Shown one piece after another: positions 24,780-32,530 of a DNA stretch of 64,000 nucleotides (position 1 is its first letter; each line of letters starts with the position of its first letter). The stretch comes from Lachnospiraceae bacterium (GTDB lineage: Bacteria > Bacillota > Clostridia > Lachnospirales > Lachnospiraceae). The stretch lies in contig JALEJP010000057.1 in assembly GCA_022769625.1 (NCBI GenBank), positions 1 to 64,000 on the forward strand, read 5' to 3'. The translations under genes were made by a program, and so were the position numbers. The notes under the pieces are model-generated. The model was not told the origin of the DNA. It saw only the letters and a program-made list of their open reading frames with translations, and searched no databases.

Positions 24780-25519
24780 GATATGAACAACACACAATAG
24801 AAGGCAGAAATGCGGTGCTGGAGGCATTCCGCTCCGGTAAAACCATCGATAAACTGTTTGTTCTGGACGGTTGTCAGGACGGACCGGTCAGGACGATTCT
24901 TCGTGAGGCAAAAAAGCATGACACCATGATCCAGTTTGTGAAAAAGGAACGTCTGGATCAGATGTCGGAGACGGGACATCATCAGGGCGTGATTGCACAG
25001 GCGGCAGCTTATGAGTATGCAACGGTGGAGGATATGCTGGAGCGTGCCAGAGAAAAGGGAGAAGCACCCTTTCTTCTTTTTCTGGATAATATCGAAGATC
25101 CCCATAATCTGGGAGCGATCATCCGTACGGCCAATCTGGCAGGAGCTCATGGTGTGGTGATACCCAAAAGACGTGCGGTGGGATTGACTGCCACTGTGGC
25201 ACGTGTATCAGCGGGTGCCCTGAACTACACACCGGTTGCCAAGGTGACGAACCTGGGAAATACCATAGAAGAATTAAAAAAAGAAGGCATGTGGTTTGTG
25301 TGTGCGGACATGGGCGGAGAGACCATGTATAATCTTGACCTGAAAGGTCCCATTGGCCTGGTGATCGGCAATGAAGGAGAGGGTGTCAGCAGACTTGTGA
25401 AAGAAAAATGTGATTTTGTGGCATCCATTCCCATGAAAGGTGACATCGATTCCCTGAACGCATCGGTAGCTGCCGGCGTGCTGGCGTTTGAGATCGTGCG
25501 TCAGAGGATGCAGGGATAA
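24776..25519 (+). CDS. rlmB: 23S rRNA 2'-O-methyltransferase of the RlmB/TrmH family
   Basis: This SPOUT methyltransferase is expected to modify G2251 of 23S rRNA. The 247-residue protein has an N-terminal substrate-binding domain (IEGRNAVLEAFRSGKTIDKLFV) and the knotted C-terminal domain with FLDNIEDPHNLGAIIRTAN, IGLVIGNEGEGVSRLV and IPMKGDIDSLNASVAAGVLAFE, the three TrmH-family motifs. It is the last gene of the cysS-mrnC-rlmB unit and precedes tRNA-Thr. Confidence 0.92.
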   Translation: MRYEQHTIEGRNAVLEAFRSGKTIDKLFVLDGCQDGPVRTILREAKKHDTMIQFVKKERLDQMSETGHHQGVIAQAAAYEYATVEDMLERAREKGEAPFLLFLDNIEDPHNLGAIIRTANLAGAHGVVIPKRRAVGLTATVARVSAGALNYTPVAKVTNLGNTIEELKKEGMWFVCADMGGETMYNLDLKGPIGLVIGNEGEGVSRLVKEKCDFVASIPMKGDIDSLNASVAAGVLAFEIVRQRMQG

Positions 25520-25548
25520 AGAAATATGTAAAAAAAGTCAAAACAGGA

Positions 25549-25577
25549 TTGACAAAAAGAAGAGTCTATGGTAATAT
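25549..25577 (+). promoter_or_regulatory. Promoter of tRNA-Thr
   Basis: TTGACA (25549-25554) and TAATAT (25572-25577) have 17-base spacing, 36 bases before the tRNA. Confidence 0.7.
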
Positions 25578-25613
25578 ATCTAACTGTAGCGGTCATAAAT
25601 AATAACCGCACAG

Positions 25614-25686
25614 GCTGCTGTGGCACAGGTGGTAGCGCACCTCATTGGTAGTGAGGAGGTCACGGGTCCGAGTCCCGTCAGCAGCT
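25614..25686 (+). tRNA. tRNA-Thr (GGT anticodon)
   Basis: Acceptor stem GCTGCTG/CAGCAGC, anticodon stem CCTCA/TGAGG with loop TTGGTAG (anticodon GGT), and T-stem ACGGG/CCCGT. Two oddities: the D-stem GCAC/GCGC has one mismatch, and the T-loop begins TCC rather than TTC. Discriminator T; no CCA encoded. Confidence 0.88.
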
Positions 25687-25693
25687 TGGTTTA

Positions 25694-25736
25694 AAAGAGC
25701 CGGAAAGCCAGTAAATATCCTGGTTTCCGGCTCTTT
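25694..25736 (+). terminator. Terminator after tRNA-Thr
   Basis: AAAGAGCCGGAAA and TTTCCGGCTCTTT pair, with an inner CCAG/CTGG hairpin. Confidence 0.85.
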
Positions 25737-25887
25737 CGCTGTTTTATTAAGCTTGTTTTGTGTTGCACGAAATTAGTTGATATGGTGTGAAATAACTACA
25801 AGTTTTAGTCAAAATTAAGTCAGCTGATTTTCTTTTTTGTGTATTACATCAACAACGACCACAGGCTATCCGGATGTCAATATATTA

Positions 25888-26067
25888 TTAATAACGATCC
25901 CGTCTGTTATCTCTGCGGTCATCGCGCCTGTCATCTCTGCGGTCGTCTCTGCGGTCATCGCGCTGATCACGGTCGTAGCGGCATGGCGGACATGATTCGA
26001 TCGAATGTTCGCATTGCAGGCAAAATCCGGAAAAGCCAAAGGAGGACAGCCTGTCTTGACAGTAAAT
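25888..26067 (-). pseudogene. Remnant of a Cys-motif protein with Arg/Asp repeat tail
   Basis: On the minus strand a frame is open for 59 codons between TAG (26068-26070) and TAA (25888-25890). It reads SSFGFSGFCLQCEHSIESC PPC followed by RYDRDQRDDRRDDRRDDRRD-type repeats, ending RRDRY. The CxxC-H-CxxC arrangement looks like a zinc-binding knuckle and the tail is strongly charged. There is no ATG, GTG or TTG start in the open part and no ribosome binding site in this orientation. It may therefore be a 5'-truncated relic, or a chance reading of a tandem 15-base nucleotide repeat. The rest of the gap 25740-26050 holds nothing else I recognise. Confidence 0.3.
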
Positions 26068-26084
26068 CTATTTAAAATTATAAT
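26056..26084 (+). promoter_or_regulatory. Consensus promoter of the DUF4203 gene
   Basis: TTGACA (26056-26061), 17 bases, then TATAAT (26079-26084): a perfect match to the housekeeping consensus. The transcript leader then runs through the dispersed repeat at 26117. Confidence 0.8.
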
Positions 26085-26116
26085 ACACTTATGAGTTGCC
26101 TGACAAATGAGCCTAG

Positions 26117-26154
26117 CGTCGATTTTTCTGTGCTTTGCACTCCCAAAATCGACG
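26117..26154. repeat. Dispersed structured repeat, left module, copy 1
   Basis: CGTCGATTTT and AAAATCGACG form a 10-bp stem that encloses a GTGC-TTT-GCAC hairpin. The same module occurs at 50939-50976 with two differences over about 40 bases. Here it lies in the 5' leader of the DUF4203 gene. The sequence just after it (GATGTCCTGCGG) may be a worn trace of the right module. Confidence 0.7.
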
Positions 26155-26216
26155 AAAACATTTTTGATGTCCTGCGGTGGGATATGGCTGCTGCAGGGCA
26201 CACAGTGGAGGAAAGT

Positions 26217-26930
26217 ATGCGTGTTTTACAGGAGATGATCGGACAAAATGTGCCTGTATTCTGGATCGTTTCGGCGGTTACGGTAGTTTTGGGGCTGATT
26301 GCCTGCTTTTTCGGGTATCGCCTGAAAAAGCTGTGGACTGGTTTTTTGGGGCTGATCGCCGGATTTCTGGCTGGATTTCTTATTGGACGGATGTTTTTGG
26401 AGAGTGTCTGGCTTTGTATCGGGATCGGTGTCTTAGCTGCAGTGGTTCTTGCGGTGCTTGCTTTTTGCTTTTACCAGGCAGGTGTCTTTCTTGTGTGTGC
26501 ATCGGTCATGTTTTTTGTGATTAAGGTGCTGTTCCACGGGGAGGACTGGTGGGTCTATCTGATTTCCGCTCTGGCTGCCGCGGCAGCAGGTGTGGCAGGA
26601 ATCTGCTTTGTAAAGCCTGTTTTTGCGATTGCAACGGGATTCGGCGGGGCATTTGCAGCTTTACAGGCTGTGTGGGAGATAGCAGGCCTGGATGTTTCGG
26701 ATCTTTTGTATGCCGCAGTTCTGGTTCTCGGCATCTGCGGCGTGATCGTTCAGCTTTCCTTTGCAGGAAAAAAAGAAGAGACAGGCCGTCAGAAAAACAT
26801 AGCCACACAGAAAGCACAGGCAGATTCCGGACGTAAGAAAAAGAAACAAAGTATTGGAAATGCGGATGCTGACAGGGATCAGCGGGAGCGCCATAAGAAG
26901 CGCAGACAAAGCCGCAGAAATGAAAAATAG
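26217..26930 (+). CDS. DUF4203-like polytopic membrane protein
   Basis: The 237-residue protein has about seven membrane segments rich in Gly/Ala/Phe (VFWIVSAVTVVLGLIACFFGY, LWTGFLGLIAGFLAGFLIG and onward to VLVLGICGVIVQLSF). A basic cytosolic tail (RKKKKQSIGN...RHKKRRQSRR) follows. This matches TMEM198/DUF4203-type proteins of unknown function. The start was set at the ATG behind GTGGAGGAAAGT. An in-frame ATG at 26091 would translate the dispersed repeat at 26117 and is rejected. A consensus promoter sits 130 bases upstream. The next gene follows after 39 bases. Confidence 0.75.
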   Translation: MRVLQEMIGQNVPVFWIVSAVTVVLGLIACFFGYRLKKLWTGFLGLIAGFLAGFLIGRMFLESVWLCIGIGVLAAVVLAVLAFCFYQAGVFLVCASVMFFVIKVLFHGEDWWVYLISALAAAAAGVAGICFVKPVFAIATGFGGAFAALQAVWEIAGLDVSDLLYAAVLVLGICGVIVQLSFAGKKEETGRQKNIATQKAQADSGRKKKKQSIGNADADRDQRERHKKRRQSRRNEK

Positions 26931-26969
26931 CAGTCCGGCGGCAGAGGATGCCGCAGAAAGGAGCTGTCC

Positions 26970-27812
26970 GTGAAAATAGACATGCATTGCCATACAAAAG
27001 AGGGTTCGGTGGACTGTAAAGTAGGGATCGAGGATTATATCCGTATTCTCAGGGAAAAAGGTTTTCAGGGAATGGTGGTGACCGATCATAATTCTTACAA
27101 TGGATACCGTTACTGGAAGAGACATCTGAAAGGGAAGAAGTATACCGATTTTGTGGTTTTAAAAGGAATAGAGTATGATACCTTCAATGCGGGACATTTT
27201 CTGGTGGTGCTCCCGGAAGGAGTGAAGGCGCGGATTCTGGAAATGCGTGGTATGCCGGTGGAACTTCTGATTAAGATCGTACATGCCTACGGCGGTATTC
27301 TGGGACCGGCACATCCTTTTGGAGAAAAGTATCTGAGTTTTGGAAATACGAGGAAGTTCCGGAAAAACAAAAATATCATGGCGGAGTTTGATTTTCTGGA
27401 AGCCTATAATTCCTGTGAGAACAGCGAGCGCAACCAGCGTGCCAAAGAGGCGGCCCGCAAATATCTTCTGGCTCAGGTGGGAGGCAGTGACTCGCATAAA
27501 GAAGAATGTATCGGAACCGCCTATACGGAATTCCGAGAACCGGTACGGACGGAATCCGATCTGATCGAACAGATCAAAAGAAGAGCCCCCATTCGGGCCG
27601 GGGGCTCATACTATCATGGTACCACGAAAGAAAAAATCGGAAGAATCAATGATGTTTTGCTGTATTCTTTCTGGATTTACAATAAAGTAGCCGGCTTTGC
27701 ACAGCTGAATAAAAGAAGAAAGCAGGCAAAATATCTTCCTGTCCCGGTCAGGGGCGGACGTGCGGTTTACGCTCAGGCCATCCGCCAAGATCGGCGTTCA
27801 GAACCGCGGTAA
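26970..27812 (+). CDS. PHP-domain phosphoesterase-like protein
   Basis: This 280-residue protein with a GTG start (AAAGGAG upstream) shows the PHP metal-binding motifs in order: MHCHTKEGSVD, VTDHNSYNGYRYW, GIEYDTF, GPAHPFG and GGSDSHKEECIG. Such domains hydrolyse phosphate esters, for example histidinol phosphate or nucleotide derivatives; the substrate here is unknown. The last 65 bases run convergently into the 3' end of the TtcA-like gene, so the C-terminal tail (GGRAVYAQAIRQDRRSEPR) is encoded opposite that gene's C-terminus and may not be conserved. Confidence 0.82.
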   Translation: MKIDMHCHTKEGSVDCKVGIEDYIRILREKGFQGMVVTDHNSYNGYRYWKRHLKGKKYTDFVVLKGIEYDTFNAGHFLVVLPEGVKARILEMRGMPVELLIKIVHAYGGILGPAHPFGEKYLSFGNTRKFRKNKNIMAEFDFLEAYNSCENSERNQRAKEAARKYLLAQVGGSDSHKEECIGTAYTEFREPVRTESDLIEQIKRRAPIRAGGSYYHGTTKEKIGRINDVLLYSFWIYNKVAGFAQLNKRRKQAKYLPVPVRGGRAVYAQAIRQDRRSEPR

Positions 27813-28485
27813 ACATCCGGTTTTTGACACCCGGGTTTTCCAGATTGAGCTGACGGAGCAGATTTTTTGCGTACTCCCGTTTGGTATTGCCATCTGCGGG
27901 ACAGGGGCTTTTTGCCACCGGAAGGTGGTATTTGTTTTGAAAACCGATGACATCGGATTCGTCTACAAACATCAGCGGGCGGATCACGGTCAGATCCATA
28001 CGATCCAGATAAGTGCGGGGAGAGAAGGTGTGGAAACGCCCTTCATAAATCAGGGAGAGCAGCATGGTCTCCACCACATCGTCTTTGTGATGCGCATAGG
28101 CAACCTTATTGCAGCCAAGTTCTTTGATGGCGGCATTCAGAGCGCCTTTGCGCATTTTTGCGCAGAGGGAACAGGGATTGCTTTCTCTGCGCTCGTCAAA
28201 TACGATCTGTGCGATCTGTGTTTCCACGATTTTATAGGGGATTTCCAGGTTGCTGCACATCTGTTTTATGGGATCCAGATTCAGGTTGTGGAATCCCAGG
28301 TCAACCGTAACGGCAACGATCTCGAAATGCTTCGGATAAAAGCGGCGCAGACCGTGCAGTGCACAGAGAAGAGCAAGACTGTCTTTTCCGCCTGAGATAC
28401 CGACGGCAATCTTGTCCCCTTCTTCTATCATTTCATATTCGTCCACCGCTTTTCGGGTAAGACTCAGTAATTGCTGGTATTTCAT
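27748..28485 (-). CDS. TtcA-like ATP-pyrophosphatase, tRNA thiolation enzyme
   Basis: This 245-residue N-type ATP pyrophosphatase has the PP-loop VGISGGKDSLALL near residues 28-40 and a CSLCAKMRKG motif (two cysteines in CxxC spacing). AYAHHKDDVVETMLLSL follows, then CPADGNTKREYAKNLL. This layout is that of the TtcA/TtuA family, which thiolates tRNA bases with an Fe-S cluster, rather than TilS. It converges on the PHP gene with a 65-base overlap. An AAAGGAG site lies upstream of the ATG. Confidence 0.85.
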   Translation of the reverse strand: MKYQQLLSLTRKAVDEYEMIEEGDKIAVGISGGKDSLALLCALHGLRRFYPKHFEIVAVTVDLGFHNLNLDPIKQMCSNLEIPYKIVETQIAQIVFDERRESNPCSLCAKMRKGALNAAIKELGCNKVAYAHHKDDVVETMLLSLIYEGRFHTFSPRTYLDRMDLTVIRPLMFVDESDVIGFQNKYHLPVAKSPCPADGNTKREYAKNLLRQLNLENPGVKNRMFTAVLNADLGGWPERKPHVRP

Positions 28486-28560
28486 GACATTTTTATTCTC
28501 CTTTGAAGAGTATAGTCGAACTGCTGATAGAGTACTCTAAAAAGATTGAAAAGTCAATGA

Positions 28561-28589
28561 TTGCATTTTGACGGCAGATTTTGTATAAT
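28561..28589 (+). promoter_or_regulatory. Promoter ahead of the hydrogenase-maturation leader
   Basis: TTGCAT (28561-28566) and TATAAT (28584-28589) are 17 bases apart. The predicted start is about 230 bases before the TM1266-like gene. Confidence 0.6.
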
Positions 28590-28596
28590 CATAACA

Positions 28597-28725
28597 GACG
28601 GACTGCTGACCTCAAAGGAGACATCCTGAGAGGAAAGGGTACATTTTCACGTAAGACAGGGAAAGTGTTTTTTCTTTAAGTAAAGGTGGGAATATGCCTC
28701 TGGCAGGGTTCCTGCCATTTTTTTT
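28597..28725 (+). ncRNA. Candidate leader RNA or small RNA upstream of the hyd operon
   Basis: Between the promoter at 28561 and the terminator-like hairpin at 28701 lies about 130 bases without an ORF. It is purine-rich (CTCAAAGGAGACATCCTGAG and neighbours) and contains short possible pairings such as CTCA/TGAG. The unit promoter, structured RNA, terminator, then gene looks like an attenuator or riboswitch, or an independent small RNA. I could not match it to a known RNA class. Confidence 0.35.
28701..28725 (+). terminator. Intrinsic terminator or attenuator before the hyd operon
   Basis: TGGCAGG-GTT-CCTGCCA is directly followed by eight T. It lies 97 bases before the start of the TM1266-like gene, with no gene between it and the upstream promoter. 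Confidence 0.75.
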
Positions 28726-28822
28726 GTCATTTTCGACGGGAAGATGGATAGCGTGCCCGCATGAAAAGCTATTTGACGGCCGTTTAGGAATCTGAGATTA
28801 TGCACAGAAGAAAGGAGATGCT

Positions 28823-29068
28823 ATGGATACAAGACTGGCAGTGATTGCGATTATTGTAGAAAATCTGGAATCTACGGAGGCGTTAAACGGGCTTCTGCAC
28901 GAATATGGACAATATGTGGTAGGACGTATGGGTGTGCCTTACCGGGAAAAAGGAGTTTCGGTGATCAGTGTGATACTGGATGCACCGCAGAATGTGATCA
29001 GTTCACTTTCCGGAAAACTGGGGATGCTCTCAGGTGTTACCAGCAAAACATTATACGCCAAGGTGTGA
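28823..29068 (+). CDS. TM1266-family putative iron-only hydrogenase system regulator
   Basis: The 81-residue ACT/ferredoxin-like protein (MDTRLAVIAIIVENLESTEALN...IISVILDAP-type pattern, SGKLGMLSGVTSKTLYAKV) matches the small TM1266-like proteins encoded beside [FeFe]-hydrogenase maturation genes. They are called regulators on the basis of fold and context; the ligand is not established. It starts behind AAAGGAG and is followed after 99 bases by hydG. It is the first gene of the operon after the leader and attenuator. Confidence 0.85.
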   Translation: MDTRLAVIAIIVENLESTEALNGLLHEYGQYVVGRMGVPYREKGVSVISVILDAPQNVISSLSGKLGMLSGVTSKTLYAKV

Positions 29069-29167
29069 CGGGTGCGAAAAGGAAAACGGAAAAACGAAAA
29101 CGGGTTTGCAAAAACATTATAAAACATTCCGTCTGGGAGACAGAACGGAAGAAAGAGAGGGACGAAT

Positions 29168-30592
29168 ATGTATCAATATGACAGAAAATCATGTAAGGCA
29201 GAGGAATTTATCAACCATGAGGAGATTCTGGAGACACTGGCCTACGCCGAGGCAAACAGGCACAATGAAGCGCTGATCAACGAAATCCTGGAGAAGGCGA
29301 AAAAGCGCAAGGGTCTGGAGCATCGGGAAGCGATGGTACTGCTGGATTGTGATATCGAAGAGAAAAATCAGGAGATTTATGCGCTGGCGGAGCAGATCAA
29401 AAAAGATTTTTACGGAAACCGGATCGTTATGTTTGCACCTTTGTATCTGTCAAATTACTGCATCAATGGCTGTGTATACTGTCCGTATCATGCAAAAAAT
29501 AAACATATTTCCAGAAAAAAGCTTTCCCAGGAGGAAATCCGCAGGGAAGTCATCGCCCTTCAGGATATGGGACACAAGAGGCTGGCACTGGAGACGGGAG
29601 AGGATCCGGTGCACAATCCGATCGAGTATGTACTGGAAAGTATCAAAACCATTTACAGTATCAAGCATAAAAATGGTGCGATCCGCAGGGTAAATGTGAA
29701 TATTGCAGCTACCACGGTGGAGAATTACCGCAAATTGAAAGAGGCCGGGATTGGAACCTACATTCTGTTCCAGGAAACCTATCATAAGGAGAGCTATGAG
29801 AAGCTGCATCCCACCGGACCAAAGCATGACTATGCATACCACACGGAAGCGATGGACCGTGCCATGGAGGGCGGTATCGATGATGTGGGCATCGGTGTTC
29901 TGTTTGGACTGGAGCTTTACCGCTATGAATTTGCAGGCCTGCTGATGCATGCGGAGCATCTGGAGGCAGCACATGGTGTTGGTCCACATACCATCAGTGT
30001 ACCGCGTATCCGCCGTGCAGATGATATCGATCCGGATGTGTTTGACAATGGCATTGATGATGATACCTTTGCGAAGATCGTGGCCTGCATCCGCATTGCT
30101 GTGCCTTACACGGGCATGATCATTTCCACCAGAGAGAGTGCTGCCTGCCGTGAGCGTGTGTTGCATCTTGGTGTATCTCAGATCAGCGGCGGTTCCAAAA
30201 CCAGTGTGGGCGGTTATGTGGAGCCGGAAGCAGAGGATGACAATTCCGCACAGTTTGATGTCAGCGACAACCGGTCTCTGGATGAGGTGGTCAACTGGCT
30301 GATGCGTCTGGGATATATTCCAAGCTTCTGTACTGCATGCTACCGTGAGGGAAGGACCGGTGACCGTTTCATGAGTCTGTGCAAGAGCGGGCAGATTCAA
30401 AATTGCTGTCATCCAAACGCCCTGATGACACTGAAAGAGTATCTTATGGATTATGCATCGGAGGACACAAGAAAAATCGGTCTGGAGCTGATTGAAAGAG
30501 AGATTCCGAACGTTCCAAGAGAAAAAACAAGAGAAATCCTGGAACGTCATCTGAAAGAGATTGAGGAAGGACAGCGTGATTTTCGTTTCTGA
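29168..30592 (+). CDS. hydG: [FeFe]-hydrogenase H-cluster radical SAM maturase HydG
   Basis: HydG cleaves tyrosine to supply CO and cyanide ligands for the hydrogenase H-cluster. The 474-residue protein has the radical SAM motif CINGCVYC (C98, C102, C105) and the tyrosine-lyase core (ALETGEDPVHNP, NVNIAATTVENYRKLKEAGIGTYILFQETYH, ESAACRERVLHLGVSQISGGSKTSVGGY). The C-terminal second-cluster motif CTACYREGRTGDRFM separates HydG from the related ThiH. It lies 26 bases before hydF. The third maturase, HydE, and the hydrogenase itself are not in this window. Confidence 0.95.
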   Translation: MYQYDRKSCKAEEFINHEEILETLAYAEANRHNEALINEILEKAKKRKGLEHREAMVLLDCDIEEKNQEIYALAEQIKKDFYGNRIVMFAPLYLSNYCINGCVYCPYHAKNKHISRKKLSQEEIRREVIALQDMGHKRLALETGEDPVHNPIEYVLESIKTIYSIKHKNGAIRRVNVNIAATTVENYRKLKEAGIGTYILFQETYHKESYEKLHPTGPKHDYAYHTEAMDRAMEGGIDDVGIGVLFGLELYRYEFAGLLMHAEHLEAAHGVGPHTISVPRIRRADDIDPDVFDNGIDDDTFAKIVACIRIAVPYTGMIISTRESAACRERVLHLGVSQISGGSKTSVGGYVEPEAEDDNSAQFDVSDNRSLDEVVNWLMRLGYIPSFCTACYREGRTGDRFMSLCKSGQIQNCCHPNALMTLKEYLMDYASEDTRKIGLELIEREIPNVPREKTREILERHLKEIEEGQRDFRF

Positions 30593-30618
30593 CAGGGAAG
30601 AACAGGGAGGAGAAGCTT

Positions 30619-31869
30619 ATGAGTCTGAATCATACACCATCTGCTGAGCGCGTTCATATCGGTATTTTCGGGAAACGCAATGCCGGGAAATCCAGCCTGA
30701 TCAATGCGTTGACCGGACAGAGTCTCGCGATCGTATCGGATGTTTCCGGGACAACCACGGATCCGGTTTATAAAGCCATGGAGCTTTTACCGCTGGGACC
30801 GGTAGTCATGATCGATACACCGGGCATTGACGATGAAGGACCGCTTGGAAAGCTGAGGGTACAGAAAAGTTATCAGGTGCTGAATAAGACGGATATCGGG
30901 CTTATTGTCTGCAATGCGCGGGATGGGATAACAGAGGCAGAAATGGCTCTGTTATCCAGGATGCAGGAGAAAGCGATTCCATGTATGATCGTGCTGAACA
31001 AGGCGGATCTGATGGAAAAGGAAGAGCTGGAAAAGACGGTACACATGGTACAGCGCAAAGTGGAGGAAGCTTCCGATAAAAAGGTCTGTCCTGTGACGGC
31101 GGTCAGTGCTTCGTCGGGTGCCCGCATTTATGAGCTGAAGGATCAGATCGCAGCCATGGTGCCGGAGAAGAAGCCGGAATATCCCATTGTGTCAGATCTT
31201 CTGGAACCGGGCGATTTTGCGGTACTGGTGGTGCCCATCGACAAGGCCGCACCCAAGGGAAGGCTGATTTTACCGCAGCAGCAGACGATCCGTGATATTC
31301 TGGAGGCAGGGGCAGTGTCAGTCGTTGTGAGAGAGACGGAGCTTGCGGATACCCTGGCAGCCATGGGGAAAAAGCCGAAGCTGGTTATTACGGACAGTCA
31401 GGCCTTTGCAAAAGTTTCGGCAGATACACCGGAAAATATTCTGCTGACTTCATTTTCCATCCTGTTTGCCCGTTATAAAGGAGAGCTGACCTCCCTGGTG
31501 GAAGGGGTGCGCGCACTGGAGGGACTGAAGGATGGCGATAAGGTGCTGATCTCGGAAGGGTGTACGCATCACAGACAGTGTGATGACATCGGTACTGTGA
31601 AGCTTCCGCGCTGGATTCGAAATTATACCAAAGCGGATCCGGAATTCTGCTTCACAAGCGGTGGAGAGTTTCCGCTGGATCTCTCCTGCTATCGTCTCAT
31701 TGTCCATTGCGGCGGCTGTATGCTCAATGAAAGGGAAATGAAATACCGCATTGCCTGTGCCAGGGATGCAGGTGTACCCATGACCAATTACGGAGTGACG
31801 ATTGCGTATATGAACGGAATACTGAAACGGAGCCTGGAGGTTTTTCCCGAGGTGTGCAGGCTGATTTGA
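30619..31869 (+). CDS. hydF: [FeFe]-hydrogenase maturation GTPase HydF
   Basis: HydF is the scaffold on which the 2Fe subcluster is assembled before transfer to the hydrogenase. The N-terminal GTPase domain shows GKRNAGKS (residues 18-25), a T-rich switch (SGTTTDP), DTPG and NKAD. The C-terminal cluster-binding ligands follow the HydF pattern C315-x-H317 ... H363-C364-x2-C367. The 416-residue length is typical. It starts behind GGGAGGAGAAGCTT and is the last gene of the operon, ending before a strong terminator. Confidence 0.95.
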   Translation: MSLNHTPSAERVHIGIFGKRNAGKSSLINALTGQSLAIVSDVSGTTTDPVYKAMELLPLGPVVMIDTPGIDDEGPLGKLRVQKSYQVLNKTDIGLIVCNARDGITEAEMALLSRMQEKAIPCMIVLNKADLMEKEELEKTVHMVQRKVEEASDKKVCPVTAVSASSGARIYELKDQIAAMVPEKKPEYPIVSDLLEPGDFAVLVVPIDKAAPKGRLILPQQQTIRDILEAGAVSVVVRETELADTLAAMGKKPKLVITDSQAFAKVSADTPENILLTSFSILFARYKGELTSLVEGVRALEGLKDGDKVLISEGCTHHRQCDDIGTVKLPRWIRNYTKADPEFCFTSGGEFPLDLSCYRLIVHCGGCMLNEREMKYRIACARDAGVPMTNYGVTIAYMNGILKRSLEVFPEVCRLI

Positions 31870-31884
31870 CGATTCACTCATATG

Positions 31885-31945
31885 ATATAAGCCAGCGGCT
31901 GCAAAAGAAAAATAACTTTTGCAGCCGCTGGCTTATATGCTTTTC
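31885..31945 (+). terminator. Terminator after hydF
   Basis: A nearly perfect 23-bp stem (ATATAAGCCAGCGGCTGCA and continuing) has a loop of about 8 bases and a T-rich tail. It may also serve the opposite strand, where the DUF4358 lipoprotein gene ends at 31991. Confidence 0.9.
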
Positions 31946-31990
31946 TGTTTTCTGTTCCGAAATCAATGGTAGCGTTTGATGCAGGCGGGT

Positions 31991-32461
31991 TTAGAAGCCT
32001 GCCTCTTTCAGGATTTTCTCTGCGGATTCGGTATCGTTTGTTACACAGAGGACAGCATAGCTGCCGGAGGTTTTTATGATGGCGTTATCCAGATTTTTCA
32101 CCTCATCTGCATTGTAGGAAGCATAGAGCTCTGACTGATTGGATACGCGTGTTTCAAACAGCTTCTTCACTTCTGCCGGATAATCGGTGTCGGTACATTT
32201 GATGACAACGGCTTCGCAGGCAGTTGCGCCGGTTCCGAGATAAGCGGCAGAATCTTCGATCTTTGCGGTATCAACCAGATAGGTGGATGCCAGGATCTCC
32301 TGTGATACAGCGGAAAGTGTGTCACCGCTTGCGGTACCTGCAAGGTCTTCCGCCAGTTTTGCAGGCTCTGCGGTAATTTCTTTGGAGCCTGAGCCGCCGC
32401 ATCCGGTCAGGACAAGTCCCATCATGGCAATTGTGATAAACATGGTAAATAAACGTTTCAT
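31991..32461 (-). CDS. DUF4358-like lipoprotein
   Basis: This 156-residue protein starts with a lipoprotein signal (MKRLFTMFITIAMMGLVLTGCGG) with the lipobox cysteine at about residue 21. The mature part (LAEDLAGTASGDTLSAV..., a conserved-looking YLVDTAKIEDSAAYLGTGATACEAVVIKC, and VLCVTNDTESAEKIL near the end) matches DUF4358 proteins common in Lachnospiraceae. It would sit on the outer face of the membrane. Function is unknown. It lies 69 bases downstream of the SGNH gene in the same direction and could be co-transcribed with it. Confidence 0.8.
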   Translation of the reverse strand: MKRLFTMFITIAMMGLVLTGCGGSGSKEITAEPAKLAEDLAGTASGDTLSAVSQEILASTYLVDTAKIEDSAAYLGTGATACEAVVIKCTDTDYPAEVKKLFETRVSNQSELYASYNADEVKNLDNAIIKTSGSYAVLCVTNDTESAEKILKEAGF

Positions 32462-32530
32462 TACTTATACTCTCCTTTTCGTATGGTAATTTCCGCCCTG
32501 CAGGTAAAAGACAGGGAACGGTATCTATGA

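Noticed and set aside
25866..26201. 111-codon minus-strand ORF across the DUF4203 promoter
   Set aside because: Its N-terminus is the dispersed repeat and its frame differs from the Cys/Arg-Asp frame; likely chance.
29450..30550. 366-codon minus-strand ORF inside hydG
   Set aside because: Antisense shadow of a conserved radical SAM gene with no start signal.
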